Shown here: one piece after another, positions 1 through 7,851 of the stretch
Numbering within the stretch: position 1 is the first letter of the stretch
Layout of the letters: each line of letters begins with the position of its first letter
Source of the DNA: Candidatus Dormiibacterota bacterium
Lineage (GTDB): Bacteria; Chloroflexota; Dormibacteria; Aeolococcales; Bog-877
NCBI GenBank assembly: GCA_003135035.1
Contig: PLDE01000144.1
Location: forward strand, 1-13,860
Reading direction: 5' to 3'
Length of the DNA: 13,860 nucleotides
Notes under the pieces: generated by a model
What the model saw: the letters and a program-made list of their open reading frames with translations, nothing else
What the model was told of the DNA's origin: nothing
The model's database searches: none
Translations under genes and position numbers: made by a program

Positions 1-1
1 G

Positions 2-2005
2 CTGGCCTGGCTGGGCATGAAGGTGGCCTCCCGGGTGGCCCTCTCCAATGCTCCCGTCCCCTTCTCCTTGCTCACCCTGCTGGCCGGGCTGGCTGCTTTC
101 GTGAGCGGTCTGGTGGCGGTCGGGGCGGGATCTCGAAAGCTGCTCACTCGTCGCCTGGTCGACGAGATCCGCGTCACCGAGGACACTTCCTCGCCACTGG
201 CCCGGGCGGCCTGGGAAGGGGCCGCTATCGCCCTCGCCGGCGCCGGACTGCTGGAGCTCGCCACGGCCGGGGTTTTGAATGGCTCCCACCCCAACCCGAT
301 CGCCCTTTTCGCCCCCGGTCTAATCGCCGTCGGGGTGGCCGTCCCGGGGGTGCGCCTCCTGCCTCTGGCCTGTGCTTTGGTGGTGCGCCGAACGCGCTAC
401 TCCAGACACGTGGAGACGGGTCTGGCAGTGCGCCAAGTGATCCGGCGACCAGCTGTGCTGCGCCAGGTCCTGATCCTCACCGTCGCCGTCGCTCTCGCCG
501 CCTTCGCGGTGATCGGGTGGTCGGTGGCCGGCACCAATCGCTCCCTCCGAGCCGACTTCGACGTGGGCGCCGCCAAGGTCGTGCAGGTCACTTTCCCGTC
601 ATCGGTCAACCTGATCACAGCCGTGCGGCGGGCCGATCCCAGCGGCCGCTATGCGATGGCGGCGATGGAGACCAAGCCGTACAACCAGGACCTCCTGGCG
701 GTCGAACCCTCCCGCCTCGCCAAGGTCGCCTACTGGCCGGCGGGAATCAGCCAGACCAGCTTGGCCGGGATCGTCCGCTGGCTGCAGCCGAAGGTGCAGC
801 CTGCCCTGATCCTGACCGGGACGGCGACCCGTATGACCGTCGACCTGAGCCCGGCGGTCAACCCACCGCCCGACCTGCAGTTCACCATGCTTGACAGCAG
901 CGGTAACGCCCAGGTCGCAGACTTCGGCTACCTCGCGGCCGGCACCCACACCTACACGGCCGCTCTGCCGGCCGCCTGCGCCGGCGGTTGTTACGTCACC
1001 TCCTTGGCCCCGATCTGGTACCCGGGCCCGATCAGCTCCGGTCATGTCAAATACTCGGTCACCATCTCGGGACTTCAGGTGGAGCGGGGATCTAAGTGGA
1101 GCCAGATCAACAGTCGGATCTACCGGCCCACCTACTGGGGAACCAACTCGGGAAATGCCCAGGTCTCGGGACAGGGAAACCAACTCACCATGCTGCTGTA
1201 CAACAGCGTCAACCAGGACGTGTCCCCGGCCGCCATTCCCGGACGTCTGCCGAGCCAGCTTCAGGCGGTGTCCACGGTGGACAGCCAGCCCACTGATCCG
1301 GTTCACAACTCGGTCCAGGACTTCGACGGCACCTCACTCAACGTCAACACCAGCCGGGAGGTCGTGGCCCTACCCAACCTGGGATCGCTGGGGACGTTGA
1401 TCAGCCTGCCGATCGCAATGCGAGCCGACCAGGGGACCCCGGTGGACACCACCTACTCCGTCTGGCTGGCCCCGGGGGCGCCCAAGCGGGTGATGAAGAG
1501 CTTGGTCAGCCAGGGGATCCATGTGGTCTCGGTGCAAACTCCCGCCGCCACCCTGACCCAGTTCAACGACGGCGGTCTCGGACTGGCCTACCGGTTCTTC
1601 GTCTTCGCCGCCGGAGCGGCGGCGCTACTGGCGGTCGCCACCACCATCCTCACCTTCTTCCTGAACGCTCGGCGGCGTGCCTTTGAACTGGCGGTCTTGC
1701 GGGCGCTCGGGGTCCCAACCAAAACCCTGCAGCGGTCTTTGATCGCCGAGCAGGCACTGGTGCTCGTCCCCGGGTTACTGCTGGGGATCGTGGCCGCCTT
1801 GATCGCCGCACTGGTCGCCCTGGCGGCCGTCCCGGAGTTCGGTTCCAACTCCGGCCAGCCGCCCCTGCAACTGGCCTTGCCGGCGCTCCCCCTGCTCGCC
1901 CTGGCCGTCGCGCTGCTCGTCGTGCTGTCGCTGGCGGCGGTGGTGGCCGCCCTGATCACCGTCCGCGGGGTTGACCTGGCCCGGCTGCGACTGGAGGTCC
2001 GATGA
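2..2005 (+). CDS. FtsX/MacB-type ABC transporter permease, 5'-truncated by the window edge
   Basis: C-terminal 667 residues of a large ABC permease. The frame is open from base 2 (L-A-W-L-G before the first ATG at 17), and these residues align with residues 367 onward of the complete 1036-aa permease at 8713-11823. The real start therefore lies upstream, with about 366 residues missing. The visible part has membrane helices near residues 25-45, 73-91, 100-128 and 155-175. A periplasmic/extracellular domain of about 350 residues follows, containing a Cys pair (CAGGC, Cys326 and Cys330). Three C-terminal helices carry the FtsX-like motif ARRRAFELAVLRALGV. Shared with the paralogue are PNP(I/L)ALFAPGLIAV and LAVRQ(V/A)(I/V)RRP. 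The stop overlaps the next ATPase gene by ATGA, so permease and ATPase are probably translationally coupled. It is probably an exporter or mechanotransmission-type transporter; the substrate is unknown. Confidence 0.9.
   Translation: MAWLGMKVASRVALSNAPVPFSLLTLLAGLAAFVSGLVAVGAGSRKLLTRRLVDEIRVTEDTSSPLARAAWEGAAIALAGAGLLELATAGVLNGSHPNPIALFAPGLIAVGVAVPGVRLLPLACALVVRRTRYSRHVETGLAVRQVIRRPAVLRQVLILTVAVALAAFAVIGWSVAGTNRSLRADFDVGAAKVVQVTFPSSVNLITAVRRADPSGRYAMAAMETKPYNQDLLAVEPSRLAKVAYWPAGISQTSLAGIVRWLQPKVQPALILTGTATRMTVDLSPAVNPPPDLQFTMLDSSGNAQVADFGYLAAGTHTYTAALPAACAGGCYVTSLAPIWYPGPISSGHVKYSVTISGLQVERGSKWSQINSRIYRPTYWGTNSGNAQVSGQGNQLTMLLYNSVNQDVSPAAIPGRLPSQLQAVSTVDSQPTDPVHNSVQDFDGTSLNVNTSREVVALPNLGSLGTLISLPIAMRADQGTPVDTTYSVWLAPGAPKRVMKSLVSQGIHVVSVQTPAATLTQFNDGGLGLAYRFFVFAAGAAALLAVATTILTFFLNARRRAFELAVLRALGVPTKTLQRSLIAEQALVLVPGLLLGIVAALIAALVALAAVPEFGSNSGQPPLQLALPALPLLALAVALLVVLSLAAVVAALITVRGVDLARLRLEVR
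1993..1997 (+). promoter_or_regulatory. Shine-Dalgarno site for the 288-aa ATPase
   Basis: GGAGG lies 4 bases before the ATG at 2002, inside the end of the permease gene. It supports that start and contrasts with the absence of such a site at the first genes of the other units. Confidence 0.6.
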
Positions 2006-2868
2006 GCACCGCGGAACCGGTGGCGACAGCAGGCATGGCGATCCGCTGCGACCGGGTCGTTCTCCTCTACCCCAGCGACGAAGGCGACGTGGCCGCTCTG
2101 CGGGGGATTGACCTGGAGGTCGAAGCCGGTGAGGCGATCGCTCTCCTCGGACCCTCCGGATCCGGTAAGTCGAGCCTGCTCGCACTGCTGGCCGGGCTGG
2201 TCATGCCCTCCACGGGCCGGGTCTGGCTGGGCGACCGCGACCTGGGCAAGATGACTGGCCGGGAGTTGACCCGGCTGCGGGCGACCAGCGTCAGCCTGGT
2301 CCTGCAGGACCCCACCCGCAATCTGCTCCCCTACGCCTCCAGCCTGCAGAACGTGGAGTTCGCCCAGAAACTGGGGGCCAGCCGGGCCAAGAAGGAACTC
2401 CGACCGCCAGCGGATCTGCTTTCCGCGTTGGGTCTAGGCAACATCGGACCACGCCCCGCGGCCACTCTCTCCGGAGGCGAGCAACAGCGGGTGGCGATCG
2501 CCGCCGGAGTCTCGCTTGGGCCGGAGCTGCTCCTGCTCGACGAACCCACCAACCAGCTCGACGCCCACAACCGAGATCTCGTGCTGGGCTCGTTGCTGGC
2601 GGTCAATCGCAACCTGGGCACTACCGTCGTCTGCGTCACCCACGACGCCAGCGTCGCCGCCGCGATGCCGCGGACGGTGAATATCCGCGATGGCATGGTC
2701 GGGGCCGAAGGGCGGCTGGGACGCACCTTCGCGGTGGTCAGCCGGGACGGCAGCATCCAACTGCCCGACGAGGTGCTCGAGGTGCTGCCCCCCGGGGCTT
2801 TGGTACGGGTGGAGCGCCGGGCCAACGGAGCCGAACTCTTCCGGTCCGACCCCCCTGAGGGTGGCTGA
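2002..2868 (+). CDS. ABC transporter ATP-binding protein with AbrB-like C-terminal tail (long type)
   Basis: Nucleotide-binding subunit, 288 aa, partner of the permease just upstream (ATGA overlap, GGAGG ribosome site). Walker A GPSGSGKS at 50-57, Q-loop Gln102 (LVLQDP), signature LSGGEQQR from 156, Walker B LLLLDE at 176-181, D-loop NQLD and H-loop His214 are all intact, so it should hydrolyse ATP. It resembles the LolD/MacB-type ATPases that serve FtsX-like permeases. Residues about 243-280 form an extra domain, VSRDGSIQLPDEVLEVLPPG, which reads like a SpoVT/AbrB swapped-hairpin unit (family resemblance by eye). The same tail is present in the paralogue at 7844-8716. The gene ends 17 bases from the end of a convergent operon. 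It may form a heterodimer with the short ATPase encoded opposite at 2886-3527 (inference from the other locus). Confidence 0.93.
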   Translation: MSTAEPVATAGMAIRCDRVVLLYPSDEGDVAALRGIDLEVEAGEAIALLGPSGSGKSSLLALLAGLVMPSTGRVWLGDRDLGKMTGRELTRLRATSVSLVLQDPTRNLLPYASSLQNVEFAQKLGASRAKKELRPPADLLSALGLGNIGPRPAATLSGGEQQRVAIAAGVSLGPELLLLDEPTNQLDAHNRDLVLGSLLAVNRNLGTTVVCVTHDASVAAAMPRTVNIRDGMVGAEGRLGRTFAVVSRDGSIQLPDEVLEVLPPGALVRVERRANGAELFRSDPPEGG

Positions 2869-2885
2869 GGCCGGGCTCGATCGAC

Positions 2886-3527
2886 TCAGGCAGGCAGGAC
2901 CCGCCCATCGACCAGCCGTAGCGAGCGATCGCAGGCCGCGACCACGTCCTGGTCATGCGAGGCGAGCACCACGATCCGACCCTGCCCGGCATGGGCGCGG
3001 AGCAACTTGAGCACCCGGACTCTGTCCGTCGCGGCGAGCTCGGAGGTCGGCTCGTCGGCGACCAGCAACTCCGGATCCGGAGCCAAGGCGCGGGCCACCC
3101 CGACCCGCTGCTGCTGACCTCCGGAGAGATCCTGGACCAGGTGATCAGCGGCCTCATCCAGCCCCACCGCGAAGAGTGCCGCCAGGGTCCGCTGCTCGAT
3201 CTCCGGGGGGGTCATATCGCGCACCTGCATCGGCAGGGCCACGTTCTCCGCCGCCGTCAGGATCGACACCAGGCCGTGGTTCTGGAGGATGATCCCGATC
3301 CGCTGTCGAGCCTGCGCCAGCCCGTCCAGGGTTTGGCCATCCCACCTGATCTCGCCAGAATTCGGGGTCTGGAGCCCGGCCAAGAGCATCAGCAGGGTCG
3401 TCTTGCCCGATCCCGAAGGCCCGGTCACCGCCGCCATCTGCCCCGATTCCGCGTGGAAATCCACCCCCTCCAGGATCATCTGGGAGTCGATTCGAGCCCC
3501 AACCTGGAGCGCTGTGACGTCTCTCAT
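2886..3527 (-). CDS. ABC transporter ATP-binding protein (short type), last gene of the ddl operon
   Basis: ATPase subunit, 213 aa. Walker A GPSGSGKT at 36-43, Q-loop Gln82 in ILQNHGLVSILTAAENVA, signature LSGGQQQR from 134, Walker B LLVADE at 154-159 and His191 are present. The D-loop reads SELA (162-165), so the usual Asp is replaced by Ala; the equivalent protein at 7207-7851 keeps SELD. The start ATG overlaps the ddl stop (ATGA) and GGGGA lies 5 bases upstream, so it is co-translated with ddl. No permease lies in its own operon. The closest in-window relative is the short ATPase of the second transporter. The simplest partners are therefore the convergent permease and long ATPase that end 17 bases away. 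Confidence 0.92.
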   Translation of the reverse strand: MRDVTALQVGARIDSQMILEGVDFHAESGQMAAVTGPSGSGKTTLLMLLAGLQTPNSGEIRWDGQTLDGLAQARQRIGIILQNHGLVSILTAAENVALPMQVRDMTPPEIEQRTLAALFAVGLDEAADHLVQDLSGGQQQRVGVARALAPDPELLVADEPTSELAATDRVRVLKLLRAHAGQGRIVVLASHDQDVVAACDRSLRLVDGRVLPA

Positions 3528-4702
3528 GCGATCCCCGGCGGTGCCTGTTTGCCGAGCAGCTGCTGGGATCCGAGCAGGTTCCCGGCCAGGGACACGGTTC
3601 GCGGTTCCTGGCCCACCAGAGCGGCCCTGACGAGCTCTTCGAGGAGCATCGGAAAGGTGACTCCGCTGGCCTCCCAGAGATAGAAGGCGAGCGAGCCGGG
3701 GATGGTGTTGACCTCATTGAGGAAGAGCTCACCGGACGCCGCGAGCAGGAAGTCGACCCGGGCCGTGCCGGCGCAGCCAAGGCCGTCGAAGGCGAGGACC
3801 GCGAGGCGCTGAACCTCGGCCCTGGTTGCTTCGGGGATAAGCGCCGGCAGCTCCCGACGGGGGTCGCCGTGCCCCGATTTGGGAGAGTCCGCTTTGCCAG
3901 CGAAGCCGCCATCTCCGAGCTTGCCCTGGGGGGAGTACTTGTCGGAGTAGCTGAGCAGGCCCTCTCCCTTCAGGGGCCGCTCGACCGCGGACGAGCGCGG
4001 CTCGGCCAGCTTGACAGCGCAGTTGAGGTCCGATGAACCGACCACCGCCCGCTCCAGGATCAGCTGGGGGTCAAAGTCGAAAGCGACTTCGACCGCTCGG
4101 TCGAGCTCGGACTGGTCGGCTGCCAACCCGACGCCAATGCTGGAGCCGCCCCGGTTGGGCTTGACGACCAAGGGGAATCCGAGCTCGAGAGCCGCCTGCT
4201 GAGCCTCCCTGGCACTGGCCACACCGCGGCCCGGCAGGACCGGCAGTCCCAGGGCTTGAAAGAGCTCCTTGGAGCGGAGCTTGTCCATGGCCAGTGCCCC
4301 ACTGAGGGTGTCGCTGCCCACTTGGGGGATCCTGGCCATGGCCGCCAGGCCAGCCAGTGTGCCGTCCTCTCCGAAGGTGCCGTGGAGGACGGGGAAGAGC
4401 GCGTCAACGGCGAGTTCGCGAGGCCGAGAGAGCAGGGCAGGAGCGCCCGCCCGGAGCTGGCCGCTGGCAAGGTCGAGAAGCACCGGCTCGCCCTCCTCGG
4501 GAAGGCCGGCACGGAACGTGCCGAGCTCTTGGAAGCTGGCTTTGGTGAGCCACTTGCCGTGCTTGGTGATGTACAGGGGCACCACCTCGGCGCCCAGCTC
4601 CCGGAGCACGGGCATCACCTGGCAGGCGGTGATGATGCTGATCTCGTGCTCCACCGAGCGCGAGCCAAAGACAACGCCCACGGTCAAACCCTGCAGGCTC
4701 AT
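3524..4702 (-). CDS. ddl: D-alanine--D-alanine ligase family enzyme (ATP-grasp)
   Basis: ATP-grasp ligase, 392 aa, expected to join two D-amino acids (normally D-Ala + D-Ala) for the peptidoglycan stem in the cytoplasm. Ddl hallmarks: GVVFGSRSVEHEISI near 9-23, FPVLHGTFGEDGT at 103-115, MDK at 139-141, VVKPNRGGSSIGV at 179-191, ARVDFLL at 314-320 and NEVNTIPG at 329-336. The omega-loop keeps a Tyr (SYSDKY, 251-256), as in D-Ala-D-Ala rather than D-Ala-D-Lac enzymes. Odd points: the segment after NTIPG reads SLAFYLWEASG, where classical Ddl has a T-x-x-S-type D-Ala2 site, and IPQVG replaces the usual IPYVG. A C-terminal tail of about 30 residues follows the catalytic fold. ATGA overlaps join it to the Mur ligase upstream and the ATPase downstream. 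Family is sure; exact dipeptide product is not. Confidence 0.9.
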   Translation of the reverse strand: MSLQGLTVGVVFGSRSVEHEISIITACQVMPVLRELGAEVVPLYITKHGKWLTKASFQELGTFRAGLPEEGEPVLLDLASGQLRAGAPALLSRPRELAVDALFPVLHGTFGEDGTLAGLAAMARIPQVGSDTLSGALAMDKLRSKELFQALGLPVLPGRGVASAREAQQAALELGFPLVVKPNRGGSSIGVGLAADQSELDRAVEVAFDFDPQLILERAVVGSSDLNCAVKLAEPRSSAVERPLKGEGLLSYSDKYSPQGKLGDGGFAGKADSPKSGHGDPRRELPALIPEATRAEVQRLAVLAFDGLGCAGTARVDFLLAASGELFLNEVNTIPGSLAFYLWEASGVTFPMLLEELVRAALVGQEPRTVSLAGNLLGSQQLLGKQAPPGIA

Positions 4703-6279
4703 GGTGACTCCAAGAAGGAATCCGGGAGGTCGTTCTCGAAGAGGACGACGCTCCCCGGCCCGGCCACGTCGGGGAGCCGAAGCTGGGCCCCCGCCAGATC
4801 GGCGGCGACGGTCAGCTGCGAACTGGGGTAACCAGCCTCGACAAGCCCGGCGGCGATGGCTGCCGACTGAATCCGGCCGACCAGGATGACGTGGGAGCAG
4901 ACCCCGGCCGCCTGCCGCCCCAACTCGCGCATGCTCCGCTCCTGCAATGGTCCCAGCTCGATAAAGCCGGGCGTCACCAGCACGCGGCGCCGCCCGGGCA
5001 GGCTGGCCAGCAGGCGCAACGCCGCAGCAGCCCCGTCGGGGTTCGAATTGTAGGCGTCGTCGATGATCGTGAGTCCGTTGAGCTGAGTCACCTGAAGCCG
5101 GTGAGGCGCCCCCCTTATCCGGGTGGCCCGCTGGGCCAGGGTCTCTGCGCTCATCCCCAGTTCGACGGCGGTCGCCCAGGCGCAGATGAAGTCGGCCACG
5201 ATCGGGTCACCATGGATCGGGAGGGCGAGCTCGAGGGCCTCGCCGGCGCTGCCCCGGAGCCGGAGCCTAGTCGCGTCTGGGCCAGCCCCTACCTCCTCGG
5301 CCCACCAGCGGTCACCGGGCCGACCGACCCAGACTGCGCGCGCCTGCAGCGGAGCAGTGAGGAGGTCACGCTCATTGACATCGCCGGGAATCACCGCCAC
5401 CCCGGTTGCGGGCAGCGCTGCCAGCAGCTCCGACTTGGCCTCAGCGATCTTCTGCCGCGAGCCGAACCGCTCCAGGTGCATTACCCCGACCGCGGTGACC
5501 ACGCCCACCTGAGGGTGGGTGAAGGAGCAGATCTCGGCGATCTCGCCCCGGCGATAGGCTCCCATCTCCACCACGGCGAAGCGGTGCTCCGGGCGCAGCC
5601 CCTCGTTGATCGCGCGGCAGACCCCCAGGGTGGTGTTGAAGCTCTCCGGGGTGGCGAAGCAGGCACTCTCTGGGGAGTCGAGAAGCTGCTGCAGGAAGAG
5701 CTTGGTGGTGGTCTTGCCATAGCTCCCGGTAATCCCGATCACCAAGGGCGCCACATCCTGGATCCGGCGCTCGGCCAGACGCATGTAGAGCTGGCGGCGG
5801 CGGTGCTCGTCGGGAGCCAGAAGGCCCACCGCCGCCGCGTAGAGGATGACCAGGACCAGATCGATCACCGCCATCAGCGCCGCTCCCGGCCAGCCGCTCC
5901 AGAGGGCGAAGAACAAGAGGACGGCGGTGAGCACTGCGGTGGCCACGGCCAGGCGGCGGGCTCGGTTGGTCCAATTGAGTTCACCCCGCTTTCCGAAGGG
6001 CCGGTTGGTGCCCCAGGGAAGCAGAGTCGCCAAGAGCAGGTAGACGACCCGAGAGGAGTCGCCAGGCCAGGCGGCGGCCACCGCCAGGGCGAGCGCGGCG
6101 GCGGCCAGCAGCAGCTGCCAGCGCCAGTTGCTGCGCAGCCGGCGCCGGGCGGTGCGCCAGAGCCGAGAAGGTTGGTACTCGTCGAGCTGGAGGAGGTAGA
6201 GCCAGCCCTCAAAGCGGCGCCGGACGGAGAGCAGGGCCAAGAGGGTGAGCAGGAGCGCCTGCCACACGGGAATGGTCAC
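4699..6279 (-). CDS. Membrane-anchored MurF-like Mur ligase
   Basis: Mur ligase superfamily, 526 aa from the preferred GTG at 6279. The MurF-like core has P-loop GITGSYGKTTTK (182-193), FNTTLGVCRAI, EMGAYRRGE (238-246), HLERFGS, IIDDAYNSNP (405-414) and an FENDLPD ending. It predicts ATP-dependent attachment of a (di)peptide such as the ddl product to a stem-peptide precursor. The first 160 or so residues hold about five hydrophobic segments (near 5-23, 55-71, 76-89, 110-128, 131-154). These occupy the place of the UDP-MurNAc-binding domain of classical MurF, whose P-loop comes much earlier. The substrate could therefore be membrane-linked (inference). A longer TTG start at 6345 would overlap the hydrolase by 62 bases; GTG 6279 lies 4 bases after the hydrolase stop and is favoured. 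The ddl start overlaps its stop. Confidence 0.88.
   Translation of the reverse strand: MTIPVWQALLLTLLALLSVRRRFEGWLYLLQLDEYQPSRLWRTARRRLRSNWRWQLLLAAAALALAVAAAWPGDSSRVVYLLLATLLPWGTNRPFGKRGELNWTNRARRLAVATAVLTAVLLFFALWSGWPGAALMAVIDLVLVILYAAAVGLLAPDEHRRRQLYMRLAERRIQDVAPLVIGITGSYGKTTTKLFLQQLLDSPESACFATPESFNTTLGVCRAINEGLRPEHRFAVVEMGAYRRGEIAEICSFTHPQVGVVTAVGVMHLERFGSRQKIAEAKSELLAALPATGVAVIPGDVNERDLLTAPLQARAVWVGRPGDRWWAEEVGAGPDATRLRLRGSAGEALELALPIHGDPIVADFICAWATAVELGMSAETLAQRATRIRGAPHRLQVTQLNGLTIIDDAYNSNPDGAAAALRLLASLPGRRRVLVTPGFIELGPLQERSMRELGRQAAGVCSHVILVGRIQSAAIAAGLVEAGYPSSQLTVAADLAGAQLRLPDVAGPGSVVLFENDLPDSFLESP
4708..4711 (-). promoter_or_regulatory. Shine-Dalgarno site for ddl
   Basis: On the minus strand GGAG stands 5 bases before the ddl ATG (4702), within the end of the Mur ligase gene. 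It supports ATG 4702 as the start. Confidence 0.5.
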
Positions 6280-6283
6280 AGGC

Positions 6284-7093
6284 TCAGAGTCTCGCGTCCA
6301 TGAAGGAGTCGAAGACCCGAGCGAAACGCCCAGGCTCGTCGACAAAAGGGAAATGACCGCTCGCGGAGAACTCGACCAGCTCCGAGGAGGAGATCAACTG
6401 ATGCAGCCGCCGGCCGTAGGGGTCGAGCGCCAACTCGCCATCCTGGGCGCCCCAAATGATCAGGGTCGGTAGGTGGATGTTGGCGGCAACCTCGCTCAGA
6501 TCCTCCTGCACGGCTCGGACCAGGATGGGACGGAGCTCCCCCGCCGAGCGGTAGTCGGCTGAACCCATGCGCTGGCGCAGCCACTCCACGGTGGGTTCGG
6601 CCAGCCGATCGGGCAGGACGGTCTCGGCGCTCCGGCGGAGCGCCGAGAACGCTCGAACTCGGCCCCTCGGCGGCCCTGCCTTCGCGGACGGCACCCCGGA
6701 GGGGGCACAGAGGAGAAGGCGGTCGACCATGCCAGACCCGGGTTGCGCCAGCCGCAGGGCCACACCCCCGCCATATGAGTGACCGAGGAGGGACACCCGC
6801 TGCCAACCCCGCTCTCGGATGAGATCCCGCACCAGGTCCGCGTACCGGCCCCTGCTCCACTCGGTCAGGCCGATCGGGGAATCCCCGAACCCGGGCAGAT
6901 CGAGCGCGGCTAGATGTCGAGGTGTCCGAGCCAGCCGCAGGAGCCCGGCGAAGCTGGCCGCGTTGGCTCCCCAGCCGTGGAGGAGGAGGACGGGCGGGTC
7001 CGTTCCGGCCCGCTCGAGCAGTGAGACCCGATGTTCCCCCAGGACGGCACTCTCTCGGGTAGGTGCCGCAGTGCCGCGTGGAGGAGTCGGCAT
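6284..7093 (-). CDS. Alpha/beta-fold hydrolase, first gene of the Mur ligase-ddl operon
   Basis: Serine hydrolase of the alpha/beta superfamily, 269 aa. Oxyanion segment HGWG at 39-42, LDLPGFGDS at 64-72, nucleophile elbow GHSYGG with Ser106, acid Asp218 (WGAQDGE) and His247 (SGHFPF) make a complete catalytic triad. A cap region spans about 135-200. No signal peptide is evident, so it probably acts in the cytoplasm. The substrate cannot be read from sequence. Its place 4 bases before the Mur ligase gene suggests a role in precursor processing (peptidase, esterase or removal of an unwanted product), which is inference only. An in-frame TAG lies 15 bases upstream of ATG 7093, so no longer start is possible. 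No Shine-Dalgarno site is seen; a -10-like box at 7103-7108 suggests a nearly leaderless transcript. Confidence 0.88.
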   Translation of the reverse strand: MPTPPRGTAAPTRESAVLGEHRVSLLERAGTDPPVLLLHGWGANAASFAGLLRLARTPRHLAALDLPGFGDSPIGLTEWSRGRYADLVRDLIRERGWQRVSLLGHSYGGGVALRLAQPGSGMVDRLLLCAPSGVPSAKAGPPRGRVRAFSALRRSAETVLPDRLAEPTVEWLRQRMGSADYRSAGELRPILVRAVQEDLSEVAANIHLPTLIIWGAQDGELALDPYGRRLHQLISSSELVEFSASGHFPFVDEPGRFARVFDSFMDARL

Positions 7094-7102
7094 CGGGTTT
7101 CG

Positions 7103-7108
7103 AGTCTA
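7103..7108 (-). promoter_or_regulatory. Candidate -10 box for the hydrolase-Mur ligase-ddl operon
   Basis: TAGACT on the minus strand (4 of 6 matches to TATAAT) ends 9 bases before ATG 7093, with no Shine-Dalgarno between. No convincing -35 is seen 17-18 bases upstream. It lies in the 113-base gap (7094-7206) after the preceding operon, which contains no other gene. Read-through from the upstream transporter operon is the alternative. Confidence 0.35.
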
Positions 7109-7206
7109 ATCAGTGGCCGGGCTGCGAAGCGTCGGGCGGCTCAAGGGAACTGGGGCTGGGGAGGGCGCTTCAGCGGTGGACCCGGGCGTCAGTGCCGGCG
7201 CGAAGG

Positions 7207-7843
<637 letters not shown>

Positions 7844-7851
<8 letters not shown>

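Noticed and set aside
2869..2885. Bidirectional terminator between convergent genes
   Set aside because: Only a 5-base CTGAG/CTCAG match is found around the 17-base gap and no T-run on either strand, so there is no support for an intrinsic terminator.
3524..6279. vanHAX-type glycopeptide resistance cluster
   Set aside because: There is no VanH dehydrogenase or VanX dipeptidase, and the ligase has the Tyr omega-loop of D-Ala-D-Ala enzymes. The neighbours are a Mur ligase and an alpha/beta hydrolase instead.
4891..6303. A 470-codon open frame on the + strand opposite the Mur ligase
   Set aside because: It is an antisense shadow of a GC-rich gene: Gln-, Gly-, Arg- and His-rich with no recognisable domain, while the minus strand encodes a full Mur ligase.
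6280..6345. Longer TTG start for the Mur ligase
   Set aside because: It would overlap the hydrolase by 62 bases and add residues with no recognisable feature; GTG 6279 lies just after the hydrolase stop and before the first helix.
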